Numbered from the stretch's first letter, positions 1 to 7,538 are shown. The stretch is DNA of 18,530 nt from Intrasporangium_A sp039812505 (GCF_039812505.1 NZ_JBDIAQ010000066.1:1-18530), one strand, 5' to 3'. Translations and numbers: made by a program. Notes: generated by a model not told the origin, from the sequence alone.

Positions 1-275
1 TCGGCGCCGAAGCAGTCCTCGAGGTCTGCCGACACCGGCACCGAGACGCCCGCTGCGATCCGCGCCGCATGATCGAGGGTCTCGTCCCGGGTGGCGCCGT
101 GGTCGAGCCGGCCCAGCGTGCCGGCGAACCCGCCGCTGGTGGTCGCGAGGGCGGCGAATCCCAGGCTCGCCAGGACCCGCGCCGAGCCCACGTCCCACGG
201 GTTGGGGATCAGCAGGGGGCGGCCCGGCACGTGCAGGGCGAGGAACTCGTCCGCGAGGCCGGTGTCCGTGTCCAT
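1..275 (-). CDS. Isocitrate lyase/PEP mutase family protein, N-terminal part (runs off the window)
   Basis: The reverse strand encodes 91 residues from an ATG at 275-273 before the gene leaves the window, so the C-terminal two thirds are not visible. The visible part matches the start of the isocitrate lyase/phosphoenolpyruvate mutase TIM-barrel superfamily: an NPWDVGSARVLA segment (residues 25-36), a TTSGG turn (45-49) and the acidic strand-end motif SADLED (82-87), which in this family helps bind Mg2+ and the 2-oxoacid. Members cleave or form C-C or C-P bonds next to a carboxylate (2-methylisocitrate lyase, PEP mutase, oxaloacetate hydrolase). The short actinobacterial relatives mostly have no assigned substrate. 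A GGAAGGAG ribosome binding site sits about 7 nt upstream of the ATG. The gene is divergent from the PPOX gene at 468 across 192 bp, in which I see no clear operator. The family call is firm; the substrate is unknown. Confidence 0.8.
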   Translation of the reverse strand, partial: MDTDTGLADEFLALHVPGRPLLIPNPWDVGSARVLASLGFAALATTSGGFAGTLGRLDHGATRDETLDHAARIAAGVSVPVSADLEDCFGA

Positions 276-467
276 TGGTGCTCCTTCCAGCCGGTGAGGC
301 GGTCACCGGCGACTGTCCGACAGGATCCGGTGGGCCCGCCCGGGCGACCTGCCCACGTGGGCCCACACCTACCCAGTTCAGCACGTCGGGTGCGCAAGCC
401 CGCCGGGGGCGGGCGGGCCGGTCGCCGGCGGGTTACGGTTGAAGTGACCCTTGACGTGAGGAGCGCA

Positions 468-878
468 ATGCCCAGACCACCCCTACCCCCGGCCATAGCC
501 GAGCAGCTGGCGCTGCCGTGGCATGCGACGATCAGCATGGTCCGGCCCGACGGCCAGCCCATCTCCGTGCCCACCTGGTACCTGTTCGACGACGGCCGGA
601 TCCTCGTCAACATGGACGCGAACCGCAAGCGTCTCGCGCACCTGCGCAGCAACCCGCGCGTCAGCCTGAGCGCGATGGATCCTGCGGACTGGTACACCCA
701 CATCAGTGTCCTGGGCCGGGTCACCGAGCTGGTCGACGATCCCACGCTGCGCGACATCGACCGGGTCTCCCGGCACTACACCGGCGAGCCGTACCCGGTG
801 CGGGACCGTCCTCGGGTCAGCGCGTGGATCGAGATCGACCGCTGGTACGTCTGGGGTCGCCTGGCCAAGGCGGCCTGA
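468..878 (+). CDS. PPOX-class F420-dependent oxidoreductase (Rv1155-like split beta-barrel)
   Basis: This 136-aa protein starts at the ATG at 468, which has a GAGGAG site at 458-463. The same frame is open back to position 69, but that upstream part is antisense to the neighbouring gene and lacks homology. The length and the pattern WHATISMVRPDGQP, then PTWYLFDDGRILVN, then NPRVSLSAMD, and a C-terminal W-Y-V-W-G-R-L are those of the small pyridoxamine-phosphate-oxidase-like split barrels. In actinobacteria many of these bind the deazaflavin F420 and reduce unknown substrates; TIGR03618-type members have this length. The protein is expected to be a cytoplasmic homodimer. F420 rather than FMN is inferred from family and host, not from a seen residue. 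Its stop codon touches the first unit of a 21-bp repeat array, and the next gene (UvrA-like) converges on it. Confidence 0.85.
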   Translation: MPRPPLPPAIAEQLALPWHATISMVRPDGQPISVPTWYLFDDGRILVNMDANRKRLAHLRSNPRVSLSAMDPADWYTHISVLGRVTELVDDPTLRDIDRVSRHYTGEPYPVRDRPRVSAWIEIDRWYVWGRLAKAA

Positions 879-1003
879 CGCCCCCTCGATCAGGGCTGCT
901 GCACTCTCGATCCAGCGTAGTGCACTCTCGATCGGGAGGGGTGCACCCTCGATCCGGTGTAGTGCACTCTCGATCCGGCGTAGTGCACTGTCGATCAGGA
1001 GGC
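878..1003. repeat. Tandem array of six 21-bp units, core TGCACTCTCGATC
   Basis: The heptamer CTCGATC (or GTCGATC) occurs at 885, 906, 927, 948, 969 and 990, an exact 21-bp period. Four internal units share the core TGCACTCTCGATC with at most one change, followed by eight variable bases. The first unit is degenerate on its left side and begins at the last base of the PPOX stop codon. The last unit reads TGCACTGTCGATCA, a variant also found in the last visible unit at the right edge of the window. The array fills nearly all of the 139-bp gap between two convergent genes. Because 21 is divisible by three, both strands stay open across it and spell repeated IESALHR-like peptides, which I do not regard as coding. 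The function is unknown. Confidence 0.9.
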
Positions 1004-1017
1004 GTCGCCGTGACGGT

Positions 1018-3492
1018 TCACCCCAGCCGCGCGGCCAGGTAGGGGGCGGTCCGGCTGGCCGCGCACCGGGCCACCTGTGCCGGGCTCCCGCAGACCACGA
1101 CAGTGCCGCCCTCGTCCCCGGCGCCCGGCCCGAGGTCGACCACGTGGTCGGCCTGTGCCACGACGGCCATGTCGTGCTCGACCACCACGACCGTGCTGCC
1201 GCCGTCGACCAGGTCCTGCAGCTGGCGCATGAGCACCTCCACGTCGGCCGGGTGCAGCCCGCTCGTCGGCTCGTCGAGCAGGTAGACCGTCCCCTTGCGC
1301 CGGCTGCGCTGCAGCTCGGTGGCCAGCTTGATGCGCTGCGCCTCACCGCCGGACAGCTCGGTGGCCGGCTGCCCCAGCGTCAGGTAGCCGAGCCCGACGT
1401 CGACCAGGGTGCGCAGGCTGCGCGCCACGGCCGGCACCTGCGCGAAGACCACCGCCGCCTCGGTGACGCTCAGATCGAGCACCTCGGCGATGCTCCGGCC
1501 GTGCCACCGCACCTGCAGGGTCTCGGGGTTGTAGCGCGCCCCGTGGCACGTCGGACACACCCGGTAGGTCCCGGGCAGGAACAGCAGCCCGACCGACACG
1601 AAGCCCTCGCCCTGACACGTCTCGCAGCGACCACCCTTGACGTTGAAGGAGAACCGCCCGACGCCGTAGCCCCGGGCCCGCGCCTCGCCGGTCCCGGCGA
1701 ACAGTCGCCGCACCCCGTCGAAGAGCCCCGTGTACGTCGCCAGGTTCGACCGCGGCGTTCGCCCGATGGGTCGCTGGTCGACGACGACGGCCCGCCGGAC
1801 CTGCTCGGCCCCGCTCGTCCGAGGAAGGCCGGCCGGTATGCCGCTCAGCTCCTCGGCCTCGTCGGCCTCCTCCGGCTCGGGCTGGGTTCGCGGGCCCTGC
1901 GCGAGGTGTGCCCCGAGCACGTCGGCGAGCACCTCGAGGACCGTCGACTTGCCCGACCCGGAGACTCCCGTGACCACGGTGAGCACGCCCAGGGGGAAGG
2001 CGACGTCGGTGCCGTGGACGTTGTGCCGCTGGATGCCGTGGAGCTTGAGCTCGCCTCGTGCCGGCCGAGGGTCGTGGGCGGGCGGCCGTGGCGCGATGCC
2101 CAGCACGTGGGCCGCGGTCAGCGACTGCGCGGCTGCGGCGATCGTCCCGACCGGACCCGAGTGCAGGAGCCGGCCGCCGCGCTCCCCCGCGCCGGGGCCC
2201 ACGTCGACGATCCAGTCGGCGCGCCGCATGACGTCGACCGAGTGCTCGACGGCGATGATCGAGTTGCCTTCGCAGACAAGGCGGTTCAGCACGGTCAGGA
2301 GGGGCTCGCGGTCGGCGGGGTGCAGGCCGGCGGAGGGCTCGTCGAGCACGTAGACCACGCCGAACAGCCCGGACCGCAGCTGCGTCGCGAGCCGGAGCCG
2401 CTGCAGCTCGCCGGACGACAGCGTCGGGGTGTGCCGGTCGAGCGACAGGTAGCCCAGCCCGAGCTCGAGCAGCACGTCGAGCAGCGCGGTCAGCTCGGGG
2501 GCGAGGGCGGCCACCACGTCGCCTTCGACGGCCTCACCCCGCACCTGCTGCACGAGGGCGCGCACCGAGCTGAGCGGCATACCCCACCAGTGGTCGATGG
2601 GCAGCCCGGCGACGGTGACGGCCAGCGGCTCCGGCCGCAGCCGCCGGCCGCGGCAGGCCGGGCAGGCGACGGTCTCGACGAACTGCAGGGCCCGACGGCG
2701 GGCCGGGGCGCTCTTCGACTCGGACAGGGTGCGCAGCACCTGCCGCGCGGCGCTGAGGTAGCGGCCCTCGTAGGGGCGCTGTACCCGTCCGGCCTCACGG
2801 ACGGGATCGACCGTGACGACAGGCTCTTCGTCGGTGAAGAGGATCCACTCGCGTTCGCCGGCGGGCAGGTCGCGCCACGGGCGGTCGATGTCGTGGCCCA
2901 GGGTGTCGAGGATGTCGCGGTAGTTCTTGCCGAGCCACGCGCCCGGCCAGGACGCGATCGCCTTCTCGCGGATCGACAGCGACGGGTCCGGGACCATCCG
3001 CGCCTCGGTCGGGTGGTGCACGTGCCCGAGGCCGTGGCACGTCGGGCATGCTCCGGCGATCGTGTTGGGGGAGAAGGAGTCCGAGTCGAGCCGGGACGCC
3101 TGCGGCGGGTAGTCCCCGGCGCGGGAGAAGAGCATCCGCAGCGTGTTGGACAGGGTCGTCACGGTGCCGACACTCGAGCGGGCGCTGGTACCCGAGCGGC
3201 GCTGCTGCAGGGCGACGGCGGGCGGCAGGCCCGTGATCGAGTCGACCCGCGGAGACTCCACCTGGTTGATCAGGCGTCGGGCGTAGGGCGCGACGGACTC
3301 GAGGAAGCGGCGCTGCGACTCGGCGTAGATCGTGCCGAAGGCGAGCGACGTCTTGCCCGAGCCGGACACGCCGGTGACGACCACGAGCCGGTCGCGGGGG
3401 AGGTCCACGTCGATGCCGCGCAGGTTGTGCAGGTGCGCGCCACGCACCCGGATCATCCCCGTGTCGGTGCTGCGGTCGGCCGGGGTACGCAC
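1018..3492 (-). CDS. UvrA class II (UvrA2-like) excinuclease ATPase lacking the UvrB-binding domain
   Basis: This 824-aa protein has the duplicated ABC layout of UvrA: Walker A GVSGSGKTS at 41-49 and GVSGSGKST near 509-517, signature motifs LSSGELQRL (about 357) and LSGGEAQRI (about 711), and Walker B VYVLDEPSAGL and VYLLDEPTSGL. Zinc-type cysteine pairs CPTCHGLG, CPACRGRR, CETCQGEG and CPTCHGAR are present. The segment between the SSVGTVTTLSNTLRMLFSRAG block and the first cysteine pair is only about 25 residues, whereas canonical UvrA1 (about 950 aa) carries its UvrB-binding domain there. That absence and the length identify class II, which includes the drug self-resistance protein DrrC. The role is probably DNA-damage or intercalator tolerance without classical UvrB loading. 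The start chosen is GTG 3492, preceded by a TAGCGT -10-like hexamer at leaderless spacing. An ATG at 3456 is the alternative. The substrate lesion is unknown. Confidence 0.88.
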   Translation of the reverse strand: MRTPADRSTDTGMIRVRGAHLHNLRGIDVDLPRDRLVVVTGVSGSGKTSLAFGTIYAESQRRFLESVAPYARRLINQVESPRVDSITGLPPAVALQQRRSGTSARSSVGTVTTLSNTLRMLFSRAGDYPPQASRLDSDSFSPNTIAGACPTCHGLGHVHHPTEARMVPDPSLSIREKAIASWPGAWLGKNYRDILDTLGHDIDRPWRDLPAGEREWILFTDEEPVVTVDPVREAGRVQRPYEGRYLSAARQVLRTLSESKSAPARRRALQFVETVACPACRGRRLRPEPLAVTVAGLPIDHWWGMPLSSVRALVQQVRGEAVEGDVVAALAPELTALLDVLLELGLGYLSLDRHTPTLSSGELQRLRLATQLRSGLFGVVYVLDEPSAGLHPADREPLLTVLNRLVCEGNSIIAVEHSVDVMRRADWIVDVGPGAGERGGRLLHSGPVGTIAAAAQSLTAAHVLGIAPRPPAHDPRPARGELKLHGIQRHNVHGTDVAFPLGVLTVVTGVSGSGKSTVLEVLADVLGAHLAQGPRTQPEPEEADEAEELSGIPAGLPRTSGAEQVRRAVVVDQRPIGRTPRSNLATYTGLFDGVRRLFAGTGEARARGYGVGRFSFNVKGGRCETCQGEGFVSVGLLFLPGTYRVCPTCHGARYNPETLQVRWHGRSIAEVLDLSVTEAAVVFAQVPAVARSLRTLVDVGLGYLTLGQPATELSGGEAQRIKLATELQRSRRKGTVYLLDEPTSGLHPADVEVLMRQLQDLVDGGSTVVVVEHDMAVVAQADHVVDLGPGAGDEGGTVVVCGSPAQVARCAASRTAPYLAARLG

Positions 3493-3498
3493 GCGCCA

Positions 3499-3504
3499 AC
3501 GCTA
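3499..3504 (-). promoter_or_regulatory. Candidate -10 element for a leaderless UvrA2-like transcript
   Basis: On the reverse strand TAGCGT (fits the actinobacterial TANNNT -10) ends 6 nt before the GTG at 3492, so transcription could begin on the start codon itself. No Shine-Dalgarno sequence precedes this GTG, which agrees with a leaderless message. No convincing -35 hexamer is seen at 16-19 nt spacing. Low confidence. Confidence 0.3.
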
Positions 3505-3537
3505 CGCCGCCCTGTCCCCACCGACAGCGCGGCTCCG

Positions 3538-3870
3538 CTCGTCGAGTTCGAGCACGGCCGGGTCGTGGTGACCGCCGCGGCCCTGATCATGATCGCGGTG
3601 TTCGCCGGCTTCGTGCACGCGGACCTCACGCTGATCCGGCCGATCGGCTTCGGGCTGGCCTTCGGTGTGCTCGTCGACGCGTTCGTCGTCCGGATGACGC
3701 TCACCCCTGCCCTCATGCACCTGCTCGGCGAGCGGGCCTGGTGGATCCCGCGCTGGCTCGACCGCGTCCTGCCCGACGTCGACGTCGAAGGTGCGGCGCT
3801 GGCCGGCACTCACCTGACCCGCAATCGGGACAGGTGGATCAGGAGGCCCGCTGGGCGGCACCGGGCGTAG
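3538..3870 (+). pseudogene. MMPL/RND-family transporter, C-terminal remnant
   Basis: About 110 codons read as the very C-terminus of an MMPL-type exporter: a TM segment VVVTAAALIMIAVFAGFV, the loop LTLIRPIGFGLAFGVLVDAFVVRMTLTPALM containing the last two TM helices, then GERAWWIPRWLDRVLPDVDVEG, which in this family marks the end of the second TM bundle. Whole members are around 700 aa or more with two 5-6-TM bundles and periplasmic loops; everything before the last bundle is missing. Upstream, the frame stays open only as antisense of the UvrA-like gene, with homology stopping around position 3538, so no proper start exists. I read this as a truncated gene left by a deletion or rearrangement. 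A short expressed membrane peptide from an internal GTG (3565 or 3568) cannot be excluded but is unlikely. Confidence 0.8.
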
Positions 3871-3895
3871 GCGTGCGGGCCCGGGCAGGGAGCGG

Positions 3896-3954
3896 GTCAT
3901 GTCGCGCAGCCGCTCCTACCCCGTGCTGGGCGCGGGTCCATCATGCGACATGAC
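3896..3954. promoter_or_regulatory. Inverted repeat GTCATGTCGC / GCGACATGAC upstream of the LuxR-type gene
   Basis: A perfect 10-bp inverted repeat lies at 3896-3905 and 3945-3954 with 39 bp between. The right arm sits within a smaller palindrome, TCATG-cga-CATGA (3941-3953). The position, between the transporter scrap and the LuxR-type regulator about 100 bp upstream of its start, suits a repressor operator, possibly a leftover of the lost transporter's control. There is no other evidence of function. Confidence 0.35.
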
Positions 3955-4056
3955 ACGCGATCTGACGCTGCTGCCGTCCAGCGCGACGCCTGATCTGGGG
4001 CGCCGGCACACGAAATCAGCCACCGCGCCGCGGGTACGCTCGTCGTGGGAGGTCCC

Positions 4057-5691
4057 GTGGGCGTCGTCGAGGAGCTGGCCCGGGCCCGTGCCGACTTCGA
4101 GCGCGGGGACTGGAGTGCGGCCCTCACCGGGTGGCGGGTCGCCGACCCGGCCGCTCTGCCTCCCGACGACCTGGACTCGGCCGGCGCGGCGGCCTACCTC
4201 GTCGGCCGGCGGGACGTGGCGCTCGAGCTCTACGGACGGGCGCATGCGCTGCGCGTGGAGGGCGGGGACCTGCCGGGAGCAGTTCGCACGGCCTTTCATC
4301 TCGTCATGATCTGTGCCACCTCCGGCGAGCAGTCGCGGGCTGCGGGCTGGCTCGCCGTCGCCGAGCGGCTGCTCGCCGACCTGCCTGCCGATGCGGTCGA
4401 GCGGGGCTACGTCGCGTTCGCGCAGATGTACCGCAGCCTGCAGGTCGGCGACCTCGCCAGCGCCGCCGACCTGGCCGAGGCAGCGTGGGAGGCCGGTCGA
4501 CGCCACGACGAGCCCGACCTGGTGGCGCTCGGCGCGTGCTCGTCGGGCCGGATCGCGATCCGGGCCGGCCGGGTCGCGGAGGGGCTCGCCCTGCTCGACG
4601 AGGCCATGACCGGGCTGCTCGCGCGCGGTGGCACGCCCGAGGTGCTCGGCAACGTCTACTGCACCGCGATCGAGGGGTGTCAGGAGGTCCGCGAGCTCGG
4701 CCGGGTCGCGGAGTGGACCTCGGGCCTGCACCGGTGGTGCCGGGCGCACCCGGACCTGGTCGCCTTCACCGGGCAGTGCTCCCTGCACCGCGGCCAGCTG
4801 CTTGCCGCGCACGGCGCCTTCCGGGAGGCGGTCGGCGAGTTCGACTCTGCCATGCAGCGCTACCGCGACATCGGCTCGCTCGCGGCGATCGGCCAGGCCG
4901 CCTACGAACACGGTGAGGTGCTGCGGGTGCTCGGGGATCTCGACGGTGCCGAGGCGTCCTTCCGGCGCGCCGGTGAGTACGGCTACGACCCGCAGCCCGG
5001 CCTGGCCCTGCTCTGGACGGCCCGGGGCGAGCTGCGCGCCGCCGCCGGGGCCGCGAGCCGGCTGCTGGCCGAGGCCCGGGGCCCGCTGCACCGGCTCCGG
5101 CTGCTGCCCGGCCTCGTCGGGGTGCTGCTCGGCTGCGGCGAGGTCGACACCGCCCGCGCGTGCTCGGCCGAGCTCGAGTCCCTCGCAGGCGAGTTCGCCT
5201 TCGACGCGGTCCGGGCGGATGCCGCCTCCGCGGCCGCTGCCGTGGAGATCGCCGCCGGCGACCCCACCGGTGCCCTGCCGTACGCCCGCAAGGCTCGCGC
5301 GCTGTGGTTCCGGCTCGAGAACCCGTATGCCGCCGGGCTGGCCCAGCGGGACGTCGGCCGCGCCCTGCTCGCCCTCGGCGACGAGAGCTCCGCGAGGGTC
5401 GAGCTCGAGGCGGCCCGTGCGCTCTTCCGCGGGCTCGGCGCGGCCGCGGACGTCGACGCCGTCGACCGGCTGCTCTCCTCGCCGCACACCGCGCGCCCGG
5501 GCGGGCTCAGCGAGCGCGAGGTGGACGTGCTGCGCCTGGTCGCCGTCGGCCGGAGCAACCAGCAGATCGCCGCGGCCCTGGTCATCAGCGAGCGGACCGT
5601 CGCCCGGCACCTGTCCAACATCTTCACGAAGCTCGACGTGGGCAGCCGCACCGCAGCGGCCGCCTACGCCTACGAGCACGGGCTGGTCTGA
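4057..5691 (+). CDS. LuxR-family transcriptional regulator with TPR-like helical repeats
   Basis: This is a 544-aa protein. Residues 1 to about 470 are alanine- and leucine-rich helix pairs in the style of tetratricopeptide repeats (for example the GDWSAALTGW, GRRDVALELYGRA and LGDLDGAEASFRRAGEYG stretches). The last 65 residues are a LuxR/GerE helix-turn-helix: GLSEREVDVLRLVAVGRSNQQIAAALVISERTVARHLSNIFTKL, with recognition helix around SERTVARHL. It resembles the MalT/LAL regulators but has no N-terminal P-loop ATPase, so the repeats probably sense a protein or ligand directly. It should bind DNA in the cytoplasm; its targets are unknown. I chose the GTG at 4057 because GGGAGG (4047-4052) lies 4 nt upstream. 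A GTG at 4045 in the same frame is possible, and a TACGCT -10-like hexamer is at 4035-4040. The following gene converges on it, 30 bp away. Confidence 0.85.
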   Translation: MGVVEELARARADFERGDWSAALTGWRVADPAALPPDDLDSAGAAAYLVGRRDVALELYGRAHALRVEGGDLPGAVRTAFHLVMICATSGEQSRAAGWLAVAERLLADLPADAVERGYVAFAQMYRSLQVGDLASAADLAEAAWEAGRRHDEPDLVALGACSSGRIAIRAGRVAEGLALLDEAMTGLLARGGTPEVLGNVYCTAIEGCQEVRELGRVAEWTSGLHRWCRAHPDLVAFTGQCSLHRGQLLAAHGAFREAVGEFDSAMQRYRDIGSLAAIGQAAYEHGEVLRVLGDLDGAEASFRRAGEYGYDPQPGLALLWTARGELRAAAGAASRLLAEARGPLHRLRLLPGLVGVLLGCGEVDTARACSAELESLAGEFAFDAVRADAASAAAAVEIAAGDPTGALPYARKARALWFRLENPYAAGLAQRDVGRALLALGDESSARVELEAARALFRGLGAAADVDAVDRLLSSPHTARPGGLSEREVDVLRLVAVGRSNQQIAAALVISERTVARHLSNIFTKLDVGSRTAAAAYAYEHGLV

Positions 5692-5721
5692 CCCGCCTGC
5701 GCCGGGGGAGTGCACGAGCGG

Positions 5722-6873
5722 TCAGGCCGCGGCGACGGTGACCGGGGTGCCACGCGGCCGGGACCGCTCGGCTGCGACGATCCGGTCCGCGAGGTACCTG
5801 GCGTCGCGCCCGACCCCGGGCAGGACCATGGAGGCGAACGCGTACTGGAAGGCGAGCCCGCAGAAGTAGAGCCCCGGCACGTCCGCAGCGACCCCCCGGT
5901 ACTCCCGCGGCCAGCCGTCGTCCCCGACGACCGGTAGGTCGATCCAGTCGAAGCGCTGCTCGAACCCGGTGGCCCACACCACGTTCGCCACGTCGAGGAC
6001 CGTGCCGTCGGCCAGCAGCGGCCGTCCGCCCCGGACTCCCTCCACCCGCGCGGTGTTGCGCACGACGCCGCGAGCCGCGAGGTCCGCGCGCTTGACCCGC
6101 AGCATCGGCCCGCCATGCTCTCGGATGTGGGGCATCATCCGGCGCCCCATCGGGGTGCGTCGCGTCAGCACGTGCCGCCAGGCGAAGACGAGCAACGGCA
6201 CGGCCAGGCCGGTCTGCCACGAGTCCCACCTGACCGGGATCTGACCGCAGTCCCGGCCGACCAACGTGGTCGGCCTCGACGCCGCGAGCTCGTAGGCGAT
6301 GTCGCAGCCGGAGTGCGAGGCCCCGACCACGAGGGCCGGGCCCTCGGACAGCTGGGACGGGCGGCGGTACTCGCTCGAGTGCAGCTGCTGGATCCCGGGG
6401 TCGAGGTCGCGGGCGAAGCCCGGCAGGCGCGGCGTGCGGCCGAACGTGCCGGTGGCGACGACGACGTTGTCGCAGTGGTAGGTGCCCGTGTCCGTCCCGA
6501 CGACGAAACGACGGGCACGCCCGGCTCCGGTGTCGCCACGTGCGAGCCGCACCACGCGCACGCCGGCCCGTACCGGCAGATCGAAGTGGGCGGCATACGC
6601 CTGCAGGTAGTCCGCGACCTCGTCCTTGCCCGGGCAGGCCCACGGATCGCCCGGGAAGGGGAGCCCGGGCAGGCCGTCGTACCGGGCCGGAGAGTAGAGC
6701 CGCAGCGAGTCGTAGTGGTGGCGCCAGTTGTCGCCGAGCCGGTCGTTGCGCTCGAGCACGATGCAGTCGTGGCCACGGGCCAACAGGGCCTGAGCGGTCG
6801 CGAGCCCGGCCTGTCCTGCGCCGATGACGACCGTACTGACGGTGGTCTCCGGGTGGGCTCCCTTGCTGTTCAT
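5722..6873 (-). CDS. CzcO-like flavin-containing monooxygenase (FAD/NAD(P)-binding)
   Basis: This 383-aa protein has two dinucleotide-binding folds. The FAD site is VVIGAGQAGLA (GAGQAG at 18-23, with the acidic E41 ending strand 2). It is followed by GDNWRHHYDSLRLYSP (47-62), the GxxW block of group B flavin monooxygenases. Around residue 160, LPGF..QLHSSEYRRP corresponds to the FMO fingerprint, and near residue 183 VVGASHSGCDIA forms the NADPH site. A late ATGF motif (VVWATGFEQRFDWIDLP) is also typical. COG2072/CzcO-type enzymes oxygenate small molecules at C, N or S atoms; the substrate here is unknown. The start is the ATG at 6873 because GGAGGAG lies just upstream. The frame is open to 7026, but that part overlaps the divergent arfB and has no homology. 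The protein is soluble, with no signal peptide. Confidence 0.88.
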   Translation of the reverse strand: MNSKGAHPETTVSTVVIGAGQAGLATAQALLARGHDCIVLERNDRLGDNWRHHYDSLRLYSPARYDGLPGLPFPGDPWACPGKDEVADYLQAYAAHFDLPVRAGVRVVRLARGDTGAGRARRFVVGTDTGTYHCDNVVVATGTFGRTPRLPGFARDLDPGIQQLHSSEYRRPSQLSEGPALVVGASHSGCDIAYELAASRPTTLVGRDCGQIPVRWDSWQTGLAVPLLVFAWRHVLTRRTPMGRRMMPHIREHGGPMLRVKRADLAARGVVRNTARVEGVRGGRPLLADGTVLDVANVVWATGFEQRFDWIDLPVVGDDGWPREYRGVAADVPGLYFCGLAFQYAFASMVLPGVGRDARYLADRIVAAERSRPRGTPVTVAAA

Positions 6874-7013
6874 GGCTCCTCCTCCAGGTCGGTGACTCGA
6901 CGGTAGGAGTGGGGCGCTACCGACCGCGTCGGCGGCATTGCCCATCCGAGGTGCGTGTGGTGGCGTGAACTGACCATCCCGGCGGCCTGCCGGCGACGTG
7001 GTGTGATGGAGCC

Positions 7014-7454
7014 ATGGGTCGGGCACGCGGGCTCCAGGTGGTCGTCGACGGTCGCCTGGTCATCCCGGAGGTCGAGCTGCACGAGCGTTTCTCACGCAGC
7101 CCGGGGCCGGGTGGCCAGGGTGTCAACACGGCAGACTCGCGGGTGGAGCTCACCTTCGACCTGGCCGCGTCGCGGGTCGTCCCGGACCGCCTGCGCGCCC
7201 GCCTGCTGGGCCGGCTGCGGGGCCGGCTCGTCGACGGGCGTCTGACCGTCGTCGCGAGCGAGCACCGCACCCAGCTGGCCAACCGCAAGGCGGCCCGAAC
7301 GCGGCTCGCGCGGCTGCTGCGTGACGCCTCCGCGCCGCCCCCGCCGAAGCGTCGGGCCACGCGCCCGACCCGGGCCTCGCAGGAACGGCGGCTGCGCACC
7401 AAGAAGGCCCGGGCCGAGGTCAAGCGCGGTCGCGCCTACCGCACGCCGGACTGA
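7014..7454 (+). CDS. arfB: Peptidyl-tRNA hydrolase ArfB (stalled-ribosome rescue factor)
   Basis: This 146-aa protein has a class I release-factor catalytic domain: the GGQ motif at residues 33-35 inside SRSPGPGGQGVNTADSRVEL, followed by a short alpha/beta domain and a long basic C-terminal tail (KRRATRP..RRLRTKKARAEVKRGRAYR). It has no stop-codon recognition domain, which matches the ArfB/YaeJ/ICT1 family. These proteins insert the basic tail into the empty mRNA channel of a stalled ribosome and hydrolyse the peptidyl-tRNA ester. The length matches the family (about 140 aa). The ATG at 7014 has a weak GGAG just upstream. It is divergent from the monooxygenase across 140 bp and is followed 84 bp downstream by the AceE-like gene on the same strand. 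Confidence 0.92.
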   Translation: MGRARGLQVVVDGRLVIPEVELHERFSRSPGPGGQGVNTADSRVELTFDLAASRVVPDRLRARLLGRLRGRLVDGRLTVVASEHRTQLANRKAARTRLARLLRDASAPPPPKRRATRPTRASQERRLRTKKARAEVKRGRAYRTPD

Positions 7455-7491
7455 CCCGACGAGTCGGCGGGTCGACGCGAGTCCGCACAGG

Positions 7492-7520
7492 CCGACCGGA
7501 GCTGCGGCACTGTCGGTCGG
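7492..7520 (+). promoter_or_regulatory. Hairpin between arfB and the AceE-like gene
   Basis: CCGACCG (7492-7498) and CGGTCGG (7514-7520) form a perfect 7-bp stem with a 15-nt loop, ending 18 nt before the AceE-like start codon. A smaller inverted repeat, CCGAC-ga-GTCGG (7456-7467), follows the arfB stop. They could act as a terminator plus operator, or as a 5' leader hairpin. There is no T-run. Confidence 0.3.
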
Positions 7521-7538
7521 AGCGGGTGTCCTGAGACC

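Noticed and set aside
483..1346. Minus-strand frame encoding repeated IESALHR-like heptapeptides
   Set aside because: It spans the 21-bp array between two genes and is antisense to the PPOX gene; it has no start context and no stable flanking domain.
706..3870. Very long plus-strand reading frame (over 1000 codons)
   Set aside because: It is antisense to the UvrA-like gene for most of its length, low in hydrophobic structure and free of motifs; only its last 110 codons (MMPL remnant) show real homology.
3916..5715. 599-codon minus-strand frame opposite the LuxR-type regulator
   Set aside because: The plus strand carries a clear helix-turn-helix and a ribosome binding site; the minus frame has neither motif nor start signal.
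3511..7520. Possible second dispersed repeat: ACCGACAG-like strings at about 3519 and (reverse strand) about 7510
   Set aside because: The similarity covers only about a dozen GC-rich bases with mismatches and could be chance.
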